DNA of 35,210 nucleotides from a virus. The position numbers and the translations under genes were made by a program. This document shows positions 16,357 through 22,737 of this stretch, in pieces (positions within the stretch are counted from its first letter, which is position 1; each line of letters opens with the position of its first letter). The stretch covers positions 1 through 35,210 of IMG/VR virus record IMGVR_UViG_3300032316_000671; one strand, given 5' to 3'. The notes beneath the pieces are model-generated. The model worked only from the letters and a program-made list of their open reading frames with translations. It ran no database searches and was not told where the DNA came from.

Positions 16357-18062
16357 TGGCTATCCCCGCCAACCTCGACACGGTGACCGTGTCGGGCACG
16401 TACATCACCGCCGACGGCTCCCTGGCCACCGGCACTGTGTCCTTCACCCCCACCGTGTGGCTGCGCGACGACACCGGCGACGTCGTCGTCCCCCAGTTGC
16501 CCGTCGTCGCCACCCTCGTCAACGGCGAGTTCACGGTCGAGCTCATCGCCACCGACGACACCGACGTCGACCAGAACTGGGCCTACGTCGTCACCGAGAC
16601 GATCAACGGGGCCACCACCTCCAAGACCGTGCTCCTGCCGGCGACCTCTCCGACCGTGGACATGGCCGAACTAGAGCCGGTCATCGACCCCACCCAGTAC
16701 TCCGACATCCGCGGCCCCCGTGGCTACAGCGTCCTGTCCGGGACGACGGCCCCGTCTGCGGGCACAGGTGAGGACGGGGACCACTACTACGACCGGGTCG
16801 CAAAGGTCATGTACGGGCCGAAGGCCGCTGGAGCCTGGGGCTCGGGTACGAGCCTCGCGGGCCCGGCTGGTCCGGCTGGCTCTCCCGGAACCGCGGCCAC
16901 CGTCACCGTCGGCGCGGTCACCACGGGAGCTGCTGGCTCGTCCGCTGCCGTCTCGAACTCCGGAACCTCCACCGCAGCCACGTTGAACTTCACGATTCCG
17001 CGCGGAGACACGGGCGCGACCGGTTCCCCAGGGGCCGCAGCCACCGTAGCGGTGGGCACCGTCACGACGGGCGCGCCAGGATCATCGGCAGCCGTCGTCA
17101 ACTCCGGCACCGCGAACGCCGCTGTCCTCGACTTCACGATCCCCGAGGGGGACACGGGAGCAACTGGTCCCCCTGGCGCCGACGGGGCAGATGGCCTGGG
17201 CTTCGATGGGATCACGTCGGCGTCCTCAGTTGCGATCGGCACGGGCTCCAAGTCGTTCACCGTGAACAAGGTCGGGGCACTGGCCGTCGGCACCCGTGTC
17301 CGGGTCGCCTCGTCCTCGAGCCCAGCGAACTACGTGGAAGGCCCCATAACCGCGATCGCGTCCCTGAACGTGACCGTGAACGTCGACAACGTCGGCGGCT
17401 CCGGCACCATCTCCTCCTGGAACGTCACGGTCGCCGGCGACAAGGGCGCCAAGGGCGACACCGGCGATCTCGGCACGCTGACCGGGACCGCTCCGGTCAC
17501 CTACTCCTCCGGCACGATCGGCCTGTCCGTCGGCGCCGGCCTGACGACCTCGAGCGGCGCCCTGGTCCCCGACTTCGGCACGACCTCCGGCAAGGTCGCT
17601 CAGGGCAATGACTCACGCTTTACGGACGCGCGCACCCCGACGGCACACAAGTCCAGCCACGCAACCGGCGGCTCTGATGCGTTGAGCCCCGCAGATATCG
17701 GGGCGGTCTCCACGTCGGACTCGCGTCTGACGGATTCCCGTACTCCGACCGCCCACAAGGCATCCCATGCGACGGGTGGAACCGACGCCCTCACGCCTGC
17801 CGACATCGGCGCTGTCGCTAATGCCCTAGTCGGCGTCGCCAATGGGGTCGCCTCGCTGGACTCCTCAGGCCAGGTCCCCGCTTCTCAGTTGGGCAATGCC
17901 TCGGGCGCGAAGGCCGGCGGTGTCATCTATGAGAACGGGCAGACGATCGCGGCCAACTACTCGATCACTTCCGGAGCAAATGCTGTCAGCGCCGGACCCA
18001 TCACGATCGGCACCGGAATTTCGGTGACGGTTCCTACCGGCTCCTCGTGGGCCATCGTCTAA
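16356..18062 (+). CDS. Collagen-like tail fibre protein
   Basis: A 568-residue fibre. A beta N-domain (residues 1-110) would hold it to the tail. Two Gly-X-Y stretches (GPAGPAGSPG near 168 and GDTGATGPPGADGADG near 268) are joined by two repeats of an AATVTVGAVTTGAAGSSAAV-type module. A later pair of near-copies (DSRTPTAHKASHATGG and relatives, about 424-485) ends in ADIGAV. The end is a short beta tip. ATG overlaps the S74 fibre stop (TGATG). It may be the shaft on which the following DGR target protein is displayed (inference). Confidence 0.8.
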   Translation: MAIPANLDTVTVSGTYITADGSLATGTVSFTPTVWLRDDTGDVVVPQLPVVATLVNGEFTVELIATDDTDVDQNWAYVVTETINGATTSKTVLLPATSPTVDMAELEPVIDPTQYSDIRGPRGYSVLSGTTAPSAGTGEDGDHYYDRVAKVMYGPKAAGAWGSGTSLAGPAGPAGSPGTAATVTVGAVTTGAAGSSAAVSNSGTSTAATLNFTIPRGDTGATGSPGAAATVAVGTVTTGAPGSSAAVVNSGTANAAVLDFTIPEGDTGATGPPGADGADGLGFDGITSASSVAIGTGSKSFTVNKVGALAVGTRVRVASSSSPANYVEGPITAIASLNVTVNVDNVGGSGTISSWNVTVAGDKGAKGDTGDLGTLTGTAPVTYSSGTIGLSVGAGLTTSSGALVPDFGTTSGKVAQGNDSRFTDARTPTAHKSSHATGGSDALSPADIGAVSTSDSRLTDSRTPTAHKASHATGGTDALTPADIGAVANALVGVANGVASLDSSGQVPASQLGNASGAKAGGVIYENGQTIAANYSITSGANAVSAGPITIGTGISVTVPTGSSWAIV

Positions 18063-18071
18063 GGGAGACAC

Positions 18072-19193
18072 ATGAGCACTCTTCGTGTTGGAGCGATCCG
18101 GCATCCGTCCGCCTCGGTCGACAACATGGTCTTGAACTCCGACGGCACGGTCACCCTTCAAGGGGGTGGGGGAGCGGGTATGCCCCACGCCCTGTTCAAG
18201 ACCGACTTCCTGTCCTGCTGCTTGACGCGCACCGGCAATGGCACCGTGTCCATCAAGGCGGGCACGAAGGTGCTGGTCGGGACTGCGGTGGTGGACTTCG
18301 CCACAGCGACAGCGGTCACGATGCCGTCGCTCACCGCAGGCACGGACTACTTCGTGTACGCGCTGTCGAATGGCACTGCTCAGGCGGTGGCCGCGTCGGG
18401 CACGTGGCCCACGCCGGTGGCGTCTCCGCCGGCAAACTCGCAGCTGATCGGCGGTTTCCACTACGCCCCGGGCGGCAATGCCACAGCACGCGCGGGCGGC
18501 AACACGACGGCCCAGATCAACGAGTTCTCCCTGTGGGACCTGAAGTTCCGCCCGGCCAGCGATGATCCTCGCGGCATGGCCCTGGTGGCGAATGCGTTCT
18601 GGGCTGACATCTACCTGACGAATCGTGATCCGCAGACCAACGGCACCTCGAGGAACAACATCGCGATCGCCGACGGTGAGACCGGTGGCACGACCACCCC
18701 GATTATCCCGACTCTGTTCGGTGGTAACGGCTCCAGCCGCTACTCCACGTTCAACTGGTGGAATGCGACGGAGACCTTGGCGGCGTTCGGTAAGCGACCC
18801 CCGACGTATTCGGAGTTCGCTGCCCTGGCGTTCGGGGCGACGGAGGCTGTCTCGCGCGGTAACGACCCGGTGAACACGGGCCTGGGCACCGCGAACTCTG
18901 GCACGTCCCAGACCGATGACAAGTTCACGTCGAAGTGGGGCATCATCCAGGCGACTGGCTGCCTGTGGGTGTGGGGCGCGGACTTCGGTGGCGGTGCCGC
19001 TGCCGCGTCCTGGGCAGCGAACACGGAGTCGCGTGGTTCGACGTACCAGATGGAAAACGTCGCGATCTTCGGCGGGGCCTGGTTTGAGTCCGCGAACTCC
19101 GGTTCGCGGGCGTCCAACTGGGGCAACTCCCCGCCGGTCTCGGGCAACTACCTCGGGGCCCGCGGCGTCTGTGACCACCTGCGCCTTGTCTAG
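18072..19193 (+). CDS. DGR target: tail receptor-binding protein with C-type-lectin-like domain
   Basis: A 373-residue protein. The N-terminus (MSTLRVGAIRHPSAS ... LNSDGTVTLQGGG) is a tail-attachment motif. Residues 150-373 look like a C-type lectin/FGE-like fold (FNWWNATETLAAFGKRPPTY, GCLWVWGADFGGG, GARGVCD) as used by Mtd and other DGR targets. Residues 330-371 are coded by the variable repeat. Compared with the template, residues 336, 338, 351, 355, 356, 358, 360, 361, 369 and 370 are changed, and 339 and 371 are hit silently. They should form the exposed binding surface. Good ribosome site AAGGGAGA; the only gene between the fibres and the avd/RT block. Confidence 0.92.
   Translation: MSTLRVGAIRHPSASVDNMVLNSDGTVTLQGGGGAGMPHALFKTDFLSCCLTRTGNGTVSIKAGTKVLVGTAVVDFATATAVTMPSLTAGTDYFVYALSNGTAQAVAASGTWPTPVASPPANSQLIGGFHYAPGGNATARAGGNTTAQINEFSLWDLKFRPASDDPRGMALVANAFWADIYLTNRDPQTNGTSRNNIAIADGETGGTTTPIIPTLFGGNGSSRYSTFNWWNATETLAAFGKRPPTYSEFAALAFGATEAVSRGNDPVNTGLGTANSGTSQTDDKFTSKWGIIQATGCLWVWGADFGGGAAAASWAANTESRGSTYQMENVAIFGGAWFESANSGSRASNWGNSPPVSGNYLGARGVCDHLRLV
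19058..19183 (+). repeat. DGR variable repeat (VR)
   Basis: A 126-base block that aligns without gaps to the template at 19754-19879 (offset 696). There are 18 differences, every one at a template adenine (for example 19773/4, 19779/80, 19818/9, 19839/40 and 19875/6 of the template). All 95 non-adenine positions are identical. The 3' part contains a GC-rich, unchanged run of 23 bases (19153-19175), the probable initiation-of-homing segment. The four changed template adenines after it (19872, 19875, 19876, 19878) could be mutagenesis or fixed VR/TR differences. Confidence 0.97.
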
Positions 19194-19210
19194 GCTCGCG
19201 TCAGCGAGCC
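19193..19210 (+). promoter_or_regulatory. Hairpin/cruciform just downstream of VR
   Basis: GGCTCGC (19193-19199) and GCGAGCC (19204-19210) form a perfect 7-bp stem around GTCA. It starts on the last base of the target stop codon. In Bordetella phage BPP-1 a short GC-rich stem with a 4-base loop in the same place helps the retroelement recognise its target. No T-run follows, so a terminator is less likely. Confidence 0.72.
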
Positions 19211-19228
19211 GTCCACAAGGGGGGAGCC

Positions 19229-19381
19229 ATGGCCCGACTCAGTCACTTGGTCACACCCGAGGAAGCCATCGACATCCTGGCCTCCGCGCTGATGTCCCTG
19301 CCCGGAGGCATTGATGCCCTCGAGGCAGCCCTCGCCGCCCACGAAACCTCCCCGAAAGCGGGGGGGGGGGGTGACAGGTGA
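19229..19381 (+). CDS. Small protein upstream of avd, related to the one at 21080
   Basis: A 50-residue protein with a strong ribosome site (GGGGGGAG). Its core (AIDILASALMSLPGG, then DALEAALAAH) matches the core of the protein at 21080-21226 (VDILAAAIQELPGG, then AALEAAADAA). The last codons lie in a run of 12 G (19360-19371), and its stop overlaps the avd start region. Function unknown; small helical proteins of this kind often follow tail-fibre genes. Confidence 0.68.
   Translation: MARLSHLVTPEEAIDILASALMSLPGGIDALEAALAAHETSPKAGGGGDR
19360..19371 (+). repeat. Run of 12 G just before avd
   Basis: An unbroken poly-G stretch followed by two copies of GTGACAG (19371-19384). The avd GTG start at 19378 is inside the second copy. 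The G-run lies where the avd ribosome site should be and inside the end of the upstream small gene. Its length is also the base call most likely to be wrong here. Confidence 0.85.
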
Positions 19382-19746
19382 CAGGTGTCAACGAGCAACT
19401 CCTCATCGTGCAGAAGTACGAGACCTTCCTGCACTACATGTACCCGATCGCGCAAAACCTGCCCCGCAAGCACGGGGTCGCCAAGGAGATGCTCATCCGG
19501 GACATGCTGGCCCAGGTCGACCTGTTCATCGTGGCCGGAAAGACCAGGCAGGTCAGCCGGCTTCAGCAGGCTGACGCCGGGATCGCCATGCTGCGGTTCT
19601 GGCTCCGGTTCCTGTCCGGGCCCGCCTGCGACGTCCTCACCGAGCAGCAGCACCGAACCGGCTCCATCATGCTGGCCGAGGTCGGTAAGATCCTCGGAGC
19701 CTGGATCACGAACCACAAGAGCAAGGCCGATCCAGGCAGGGTGTGA
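19378..19746 (+). CDS. avd: DGR accessory variability determinant (Avd), four-helix bundle
   Basis: A 122-residue, basic, all-helical protein (LLIVQKYETFLHYMYPIAQN, PRKHGVAKEMLIRDML, LQQADAGIAMLRFWLRFL and a last helix ending in ITNHK). This is the Avd pattern. Avd forms a pentamer that binds the reverse transcriptase and the template RNA and is needed for mutagenic cDNA synthesis. GTG start at 19378 is the first possible one, since a stop lies two codons upstream in the same frame. Order target-avd-TR-RT is the classic DGR order. Confidence 0.9.
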   Translation: MTGVNEQLLIVQKYETFLHYMYPIAQNLPRKHGVAKEMLIRDMLAQVDLFIVAGKTRQVSRLQQADAGIAMLRFWLRFLSGPACDVLTEQQHRTGSIMLAEVGKILGAWITNHKSKADPGRV

Positions 19747-19898
19747 ACGGGATCGTCGCGATCTTCGGCGGGAACTGGAATGAATCCGCGAACTCCGGTT
19801 CGCGGGCGTCCAACTGGAACAACTCCCCGACGAACTCGAACAACAACATCGGGGCCCGCGGCGTCTGTGACAACAAGAGGTTTCACGCTCTGCGCTAG
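19743..19898 (+). other. Open frame across TR in the target-protein frame
   Basis: A GTG at 19743 overlaps the avd stop as GTGA, and the frame stays open through TR to TAG at 19896-19898 (51 residues). It reads as a lectin-domain end with Asn in most variable positions and a different C-terminus (KRFHALR). It is probably the remains of the target gene from which TR arose. Translation is possible but not shown. Confidence 0.4.
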
Positions 19899-20036
19899 GT
19901 GACTACGCAGGCCGACCACAGGTGGTCAGCCGATCACGCCCGCTTCGGCGAATACATTGCAGGGGTCGGCCATAGGGGGGAGTAGGGGAAACCTGAAACC
20001 CCCAGGCCGCGCCCCCTCACCCGGCAGAGTTGCCCC
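19747..20036 (+). ncRNA. DGR template RNA region (TR plus spacer to the RT gene)
   Basis: There is no good gene in the 290 bases between avd and the reverse transcriptase. The TR fills 19754-19879. The remaining 157 bases are the spacer that in studied DGRs is part of the same RNA and primes cDNA synthesis. It contains a short dyad (GACCAC/GTGGTC at 19914-19927). The exact RNA ends cannot be seen; in known systems it also overlaps the end of avd and the start of the RT gene. Confidence 0.7.
19754..19879 (+). repeat. DGR template repeat (TR)
   Basis: The unmutated copy of the VR. It holds 31 adenines, 22 of them in 11 AAC/AAT codons when read in the target frame. This is the usual DGR design, since changing A in AAY gives many amino acids and no stop codon. 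18 of the 31 adenines differ in the VR. Homology to the VR starts at 19754 and ends at 19879; the first non-adenine mismatch is at 19880. Confidence 0.97.
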
Positions 20037-21083
20037 ATGGGTCGCAAGTACAAGCACCTGTTCGAACGCATCATCCACCCGGATAACCTCCGCCGCGCCT
20101 ACGCCAACGCTGCCCGCGGCAAAACCAACTCCCACGGGTACCTCATCTTCCGGGAGCACTACGAGGCCCGGCTGGCATCCCTGCACCGGCAGCTCCGCGA
20201 GGGGACCTGGCAGTCCAGCCCCTACCGCGAGTTCACCGTCTACGAACCCAAGCGCCGAAACATCAGCGCCCCACCCTTCAGCGACCGGGTAGTCCACCAT
20301 GCCGTCGTCCAGGTCATCGAACCAATCTTCGACGCCACGTTCCTCCCGACGTCCTTCGCATGCAGGGACGGCAAAGGGACTCACGCCGGCGTGAAGTGGG
20401 TGCAATCCCAACTGCGGTCCCGTGGCTACTCGCAGTACCTGAAAACGGACTTCAGGTCCTTCTTCCCCAGCGTCGACCGCCAGGTGCTGCACGAGCAGTA
20501 CGCCCGCAAGATCAGCTGCCGTCCCACGTTGGACCTGCTGGCCCGCATCATCCCGCCGCAAGGCCAAGGCATCCCCATCGGAGCCCTCACCAGCCAACTG
20601 TCTGCCAACATCTACGCCAACCCTCTAGACCACTACCTCCACCACGAACTCAAGGTCCCCTTCGCCCGCTACATGGACGACATCGTCGTGCTCGGGACCC
20701 GCGACGGGCACCTCAAAGAGGTTAAGGAAGCGGTCTCGGAGTTCGCCGCTAACCGGCTGCATCTGGAGATCTCCCGCTGGAACATCTCCGCCACCACCCA
20801 GGGCATCAACTTCTTGGGCTACCGGATCTGGTCCACCCACAAACTGCTCCGCAAGAGTTCCGTTACCCGCGCCAAGAGGAAGATCCGCGCCTACTCCCAC
20901 GATGGGGACACCGAGGCACTGCGAGCGTTCCTGGCGTCCTGGCGGGGCCACGCTGCCTGGGCAGACACGCACCACCTCCACGCCTGGCTAGAAGAGCGCT
21001 ACATGCTGTCGGACGTGCCCACCCGACCTGCCCGACCCACACGGCAAGACCTGCTAATCGATCTCCTAGGAGGAGAATCATGA
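20037..21083 (+). CDS. DGR reverse transcriptase
   Basis: A 348-residue group-II-intron-like reverse transcriptase. The fingers and palm are clear: YLKTDFRSFFPSVD (motif A, Asp138), IGALTSQ (181-187) and RYMDD (211-215), then GINFLGYRIW (256-265). The IGxxxSQ form in place of QGxxxSP is the mark of DGR enzymes, which misincorporate at template adenines. No maturase or endonuclease domain follows. It works with Avd and the TR RNA; the cDNA then replaces VR. ATG 20037; stop overlaps the next gene (ATGA). Confidence 0.96.
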   Translation: MGRKYKHLFERIIHPDNLRRAYANAARGKTNSHGYLIFREHYEARLASLHRQLREGTWQSSPYREFTVYEPKRRNISAPPFSDRVVHHAVVQVIEPIFDATFLPTSFACRDGKGTHAGVKWVQSQLRSRGYSQYLKTDFRSFFPSVDRQVLHEQYARKISCRPTLDLLARIIPPQGQGIPIGALTSQLSANIYANPLDHYLHHELKVPFARYMDDIVVLGTRDGHLKEVKEAVSEFAANRLHLEISRWNISATTQGINFLGYRIWSTHKLLRKSSVTRAKRKIRAYSHDGDTEALRAFLASWRGHAAWADTHHLHAWLEERYMLSDVPTRPARPTRQDLLIDLLGGES

Positions 21084-21226
21084 AGATCAGTGAGCAGTTC
21101 CCGCAGAACATGAGCGTGGACATCCTCGCCGCCGCCATCCAGGAACTCCCCGGAGGCGCCGCCGCACTCGAGGCAGCCGCTGACGCGGCCGTCGTCGCCG
21201 CCCTCGAGGAGGCCCCGAATGCTTGA
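21080..21226 (+). CDS. Small protein downstream of the RT, related to the one at 19229
   Basis: A 48-residue, acidic, Ala-rich helical protein with a strong ribosome site (AGGAGGAG at 21069-21076). Its core LPGGAAALEAAADAA matches LPGGIDALEAALAAH in the protein at 19229. The DGR avd-TR-RT block lies exactly between these two genes, which hints at a duplication or insertion. It overlaps the next gene (start 21219). Function unknown. Confidence 0.72.
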   Translation: MKISEQFPQNMSVDILAAAIQELPGGAAALEAAADAAVVAALEEAPNA

Positions 21227-21332
21227 GCGCCTCACCCGACTGTTCGCGGCCGGGAAGATCGATGAGGCCGGGCTTCAGCGCGCCGTCAGCCTCGGATGGA
21301 TCAGCCCCGAGCAGGCCGAGGCCATCATCTAG
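21219..21332 (+). CDS. XkdX-like small protein
   Basis: A 37-residue protein, two short helices with AAGKIDEAGLQ and GWISPEQAEAII. This matches the XkdX pattern of small proteins that follow tail-fibre genes (a Gly-Ile-Thr/Ser-x-Glu-type end). Their role is not known. It closes the tail/DGR operon; a terminator follows within 20 bases. Confidence 0.7.
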   Translation: MLERLTRLFAAGKIDEAGLQRAVSLGWISPEQAEAII

Positions 21333-21351
21333 CGCCCTGTCCCCGACCGTC

Positions 21352-21375
21352 AGCCCCGCCTCGGCGGGGCTTTTC
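21352..21375 (+). terminator. Rho-independent terminator after the tail/DGR genes
   Basis: AGCCCCGCC (21352-21360), TC loop and GGCGGGGCT (21363-21371), then TTTTCC. A very stable 9-bp stem with a T-run, in the gap between the XkdX-like gene and the lysis genes. Because lysis genes point the same way, some read-through or a separate promoter is needed; no clear promoter was seen. Confidence 0.85.
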
Positions 21376-21391
21376 CATTTCCGGAGCACCC

Positions 21392-21637
21392 ATGCCCACA
21401 TGGCTTGACGAGGCCCCCGAGCTGCTCACCTGGCTGACCATCGCCTCGATCATCCTCGGTGGCGTCGCCTTCACCATCCGCCAGTACACGCGCTGGCTCC
21501 GCGACGTCATCAGAGACGAGATCTCCAACCACACCCGACTCATTCAGCCGACATCCAACGGCGGCAAGTCGTTGCCCGACATTGCCCGCCGCCTGGACCT
21601 CGTCATGGCCAAGCTCGACATACAAGAGGAGCACTGA
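21392..21637 (+). CDS. Small membrane protein, possible holin partner
   Basis: An 81-residue protein with one hydrophobic segment (LLTWLTIASIILGGVAFTI, about residues 11-29) followed by a charged, helical cytoplasmic tail. It starts behind the terminator and its stop overlaps the holin start (TGATG). Single-span proteins next to holins often act as a second holin or antiholin; this is inference. Confidence 0.7.
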   Translation: MPTWLDEAPELLTWLTIASIILGGVAFTIRQYTRWLRDVIRDEISNHTRLIQPTSNGGKSLPDIARRLDLVMAKLDIQEEH

Positions 21638-21903
21638 TGAACTTCCCCGAATGGTTCGCCACCAGCCCCTTCGCTTCCTGGCTCAGGACATTCCTGGCCA
21701 TCGTGCTGGCCATGTTTATCGCTGACGGCGCTGACATCTTCGCGGTCGAGTTGAGTGACCTGCGCGCGTGGGTCGCGGCGGGCTTCGCGGCCACCCTGCC
21801 GGTCGTGGTGCGCTACTTGAATCCGATGGACGCCGAGTTTGGCCGGGGCTCCATCGTCTTCGAGCCCTTCGACTGGGACGAGGAGGACGAGACCAATGCC
21901 TAA
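21637..21903 (+). CDS. Holin
   Basis: An 88-residue protein with two membrane segments (FLAIVLAMFIADGADIF and LRAWVAAGFAATLPVVVRYL) and an acidic C-terminus (FDWDEEDE). Size and pattern are those of actinophage holins of the r1t type. It makes holes in the membrane to let the endolysin, encoded next and overlapping by 8 bases, reach the wall. Confidence 0.82.
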   Translation: MNFPEWFATSPFASWLRTFLAIVLAMFIADGADIFAVELSDLRAWVAAGFAATLPVVVRYLNPMDAEFGRGSIVFEPFDWDEEDETNA

Positions 21904-22462
21904 CGCCATCTGCGGACTGCCCGTCGTCCCTCCGGGCTCGCCACTGCTGGAGCGCAAGCCCATCCCCGGCTGCCCCAACCGCAGCCTGACGATGCACAAG
22001 GACGTGCTGCCCCTCTTCCTCGCCCTTGCCGCGGATTACCACCGCACGATCGCCCCGCTCGACCAGGGCGCGTGGGACGAGTGGTCCTACGACTACCGGC
22101 CGGCGCGCACGTCGAGCTCGTGGTCGAACCATTGCGGCTACGCCGTCGACCTCAACGCATCCCAGGAAGGCCAGCGCGGCACCGGCTGGACGAAGTGGTG
22201 GCAGACCGCCAAGCGCAACCTCAAGGCGCAGCGGCTGCGCCGCCGCTACAAGGTCGTGAACTGGGGTGCGTGGACCAAGATTGCCGACGATCCGCACACC
22301 TCGGCCATCGAGGGCTGGGATGCGGCGTGGGCTGACGCCATGCACTGGGAGCTCAAGGCCGGCACCACGCTCGCCGACGTCCAGGCGGTCATCGCCAAGC
22401 TCGGCATCCAGCCGAACGGCACTCGCATCAAGCCCACCCGCGCGACGAAGGCGGCGGCATGA
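21896..22462 (+). CDS. Endolysin, M15-type D,D-/L,D-peptidase
   Basis: A 188-residue single-domain wall hydrolase. SNHCGYAVD (77-85) is the zinc site (His79, Asp85) of the VanY/M15 group, and MHWEL (149-153) supplies the later His150. It should cut peptide stems of the peptidoglycan. No separate wall-binding domain is seen beyond a short basic tail (TRIKPTRATKAAA). ATG 21896 overlaps the holin end; no signal peptide, so export depends on the holin. Confidence 0.88.
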   Translation: MPNAICGLPVVPPGSPLLERKPIPGCPNRSLTMHKDVLPLFLALAADYHRTIAPLDQGAWDEWSYDYRPARTSSSWSNHCGYAVDLNASQEGQRGTGWTKWWQTAKRNLKAQRLRRRYKVVNWGAWTKIADDPHTSAIEGWDAAWADAMHWELKAGTTLADVQAVIAKLGIQPNGTRIKPTRATKAAA

Positions 22463-22737
22463 GTCTCAAGGACAGGATCGGACCCCCTCCCGTGAAAGCC
22501 GCTATTGGGTGCGGCGTCAAGCGCGCCGCCGACGAACTGTCCACAGAGGACGCCGCCGACCTGTACGACATGGTCGCGGACTTGAACTGGGGCACCGAGT
22601 CGCTCCGTGCCCGCCTGCTCGGCCAGGGAATCCGCGTGTCCGAGGAGGCGATGCGAAAGCACCGCAAGCACGTATGCACATGCGCGGAAGAGAAGGCGGT
22701 GACCCGTGAGTCTGAAAGACCGCGTCGGAAGCGCTGA
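22459..22737 (+). CDS. Hypothetical protein sharing the N-terminus of the next gene
   Basis: A 92-residue protein, rich in helices, with a basic His/Cys end (KHRKHVCTC). It starts MSLKDRIG, nearly identical to the MSLKDRVG that starts the phosphoesterase at 22706. The two genes overlap by 32 bases. Possibly a DNA- or RNA-binding partner of that enzyme; not recognised. Confidence 0.65.
   Translation: MSLKDRIGPPPVKAAIGCGVKRAADELSTEDAADLYDMVADLNWGTESLRARLLGQGIRVSEEAMRKHRKHVCTCAEEKAVTRESERPRRKR

Noticed and set aside
16860-17830. Mobile element or recent duplication in the fibre gene
   Set aside because: The repeats are protein-level collagen and TPTAHK-type modules in frame, normal for tail fibres; no ends or transposase.
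17865-19178. 437-codon minus-strand frame opposite the fibre end and DGR target
   Set aside because: Antisense shadow of strongly supported genes; Arg-rich with no recognisable domain.
18072-19193. A second VR or second target gene elsewhere in the genome
   Set aside because: I looked for the GC-rich TR/VR segments in the other tail genes by eye and saw none; a computed search would be decisive.
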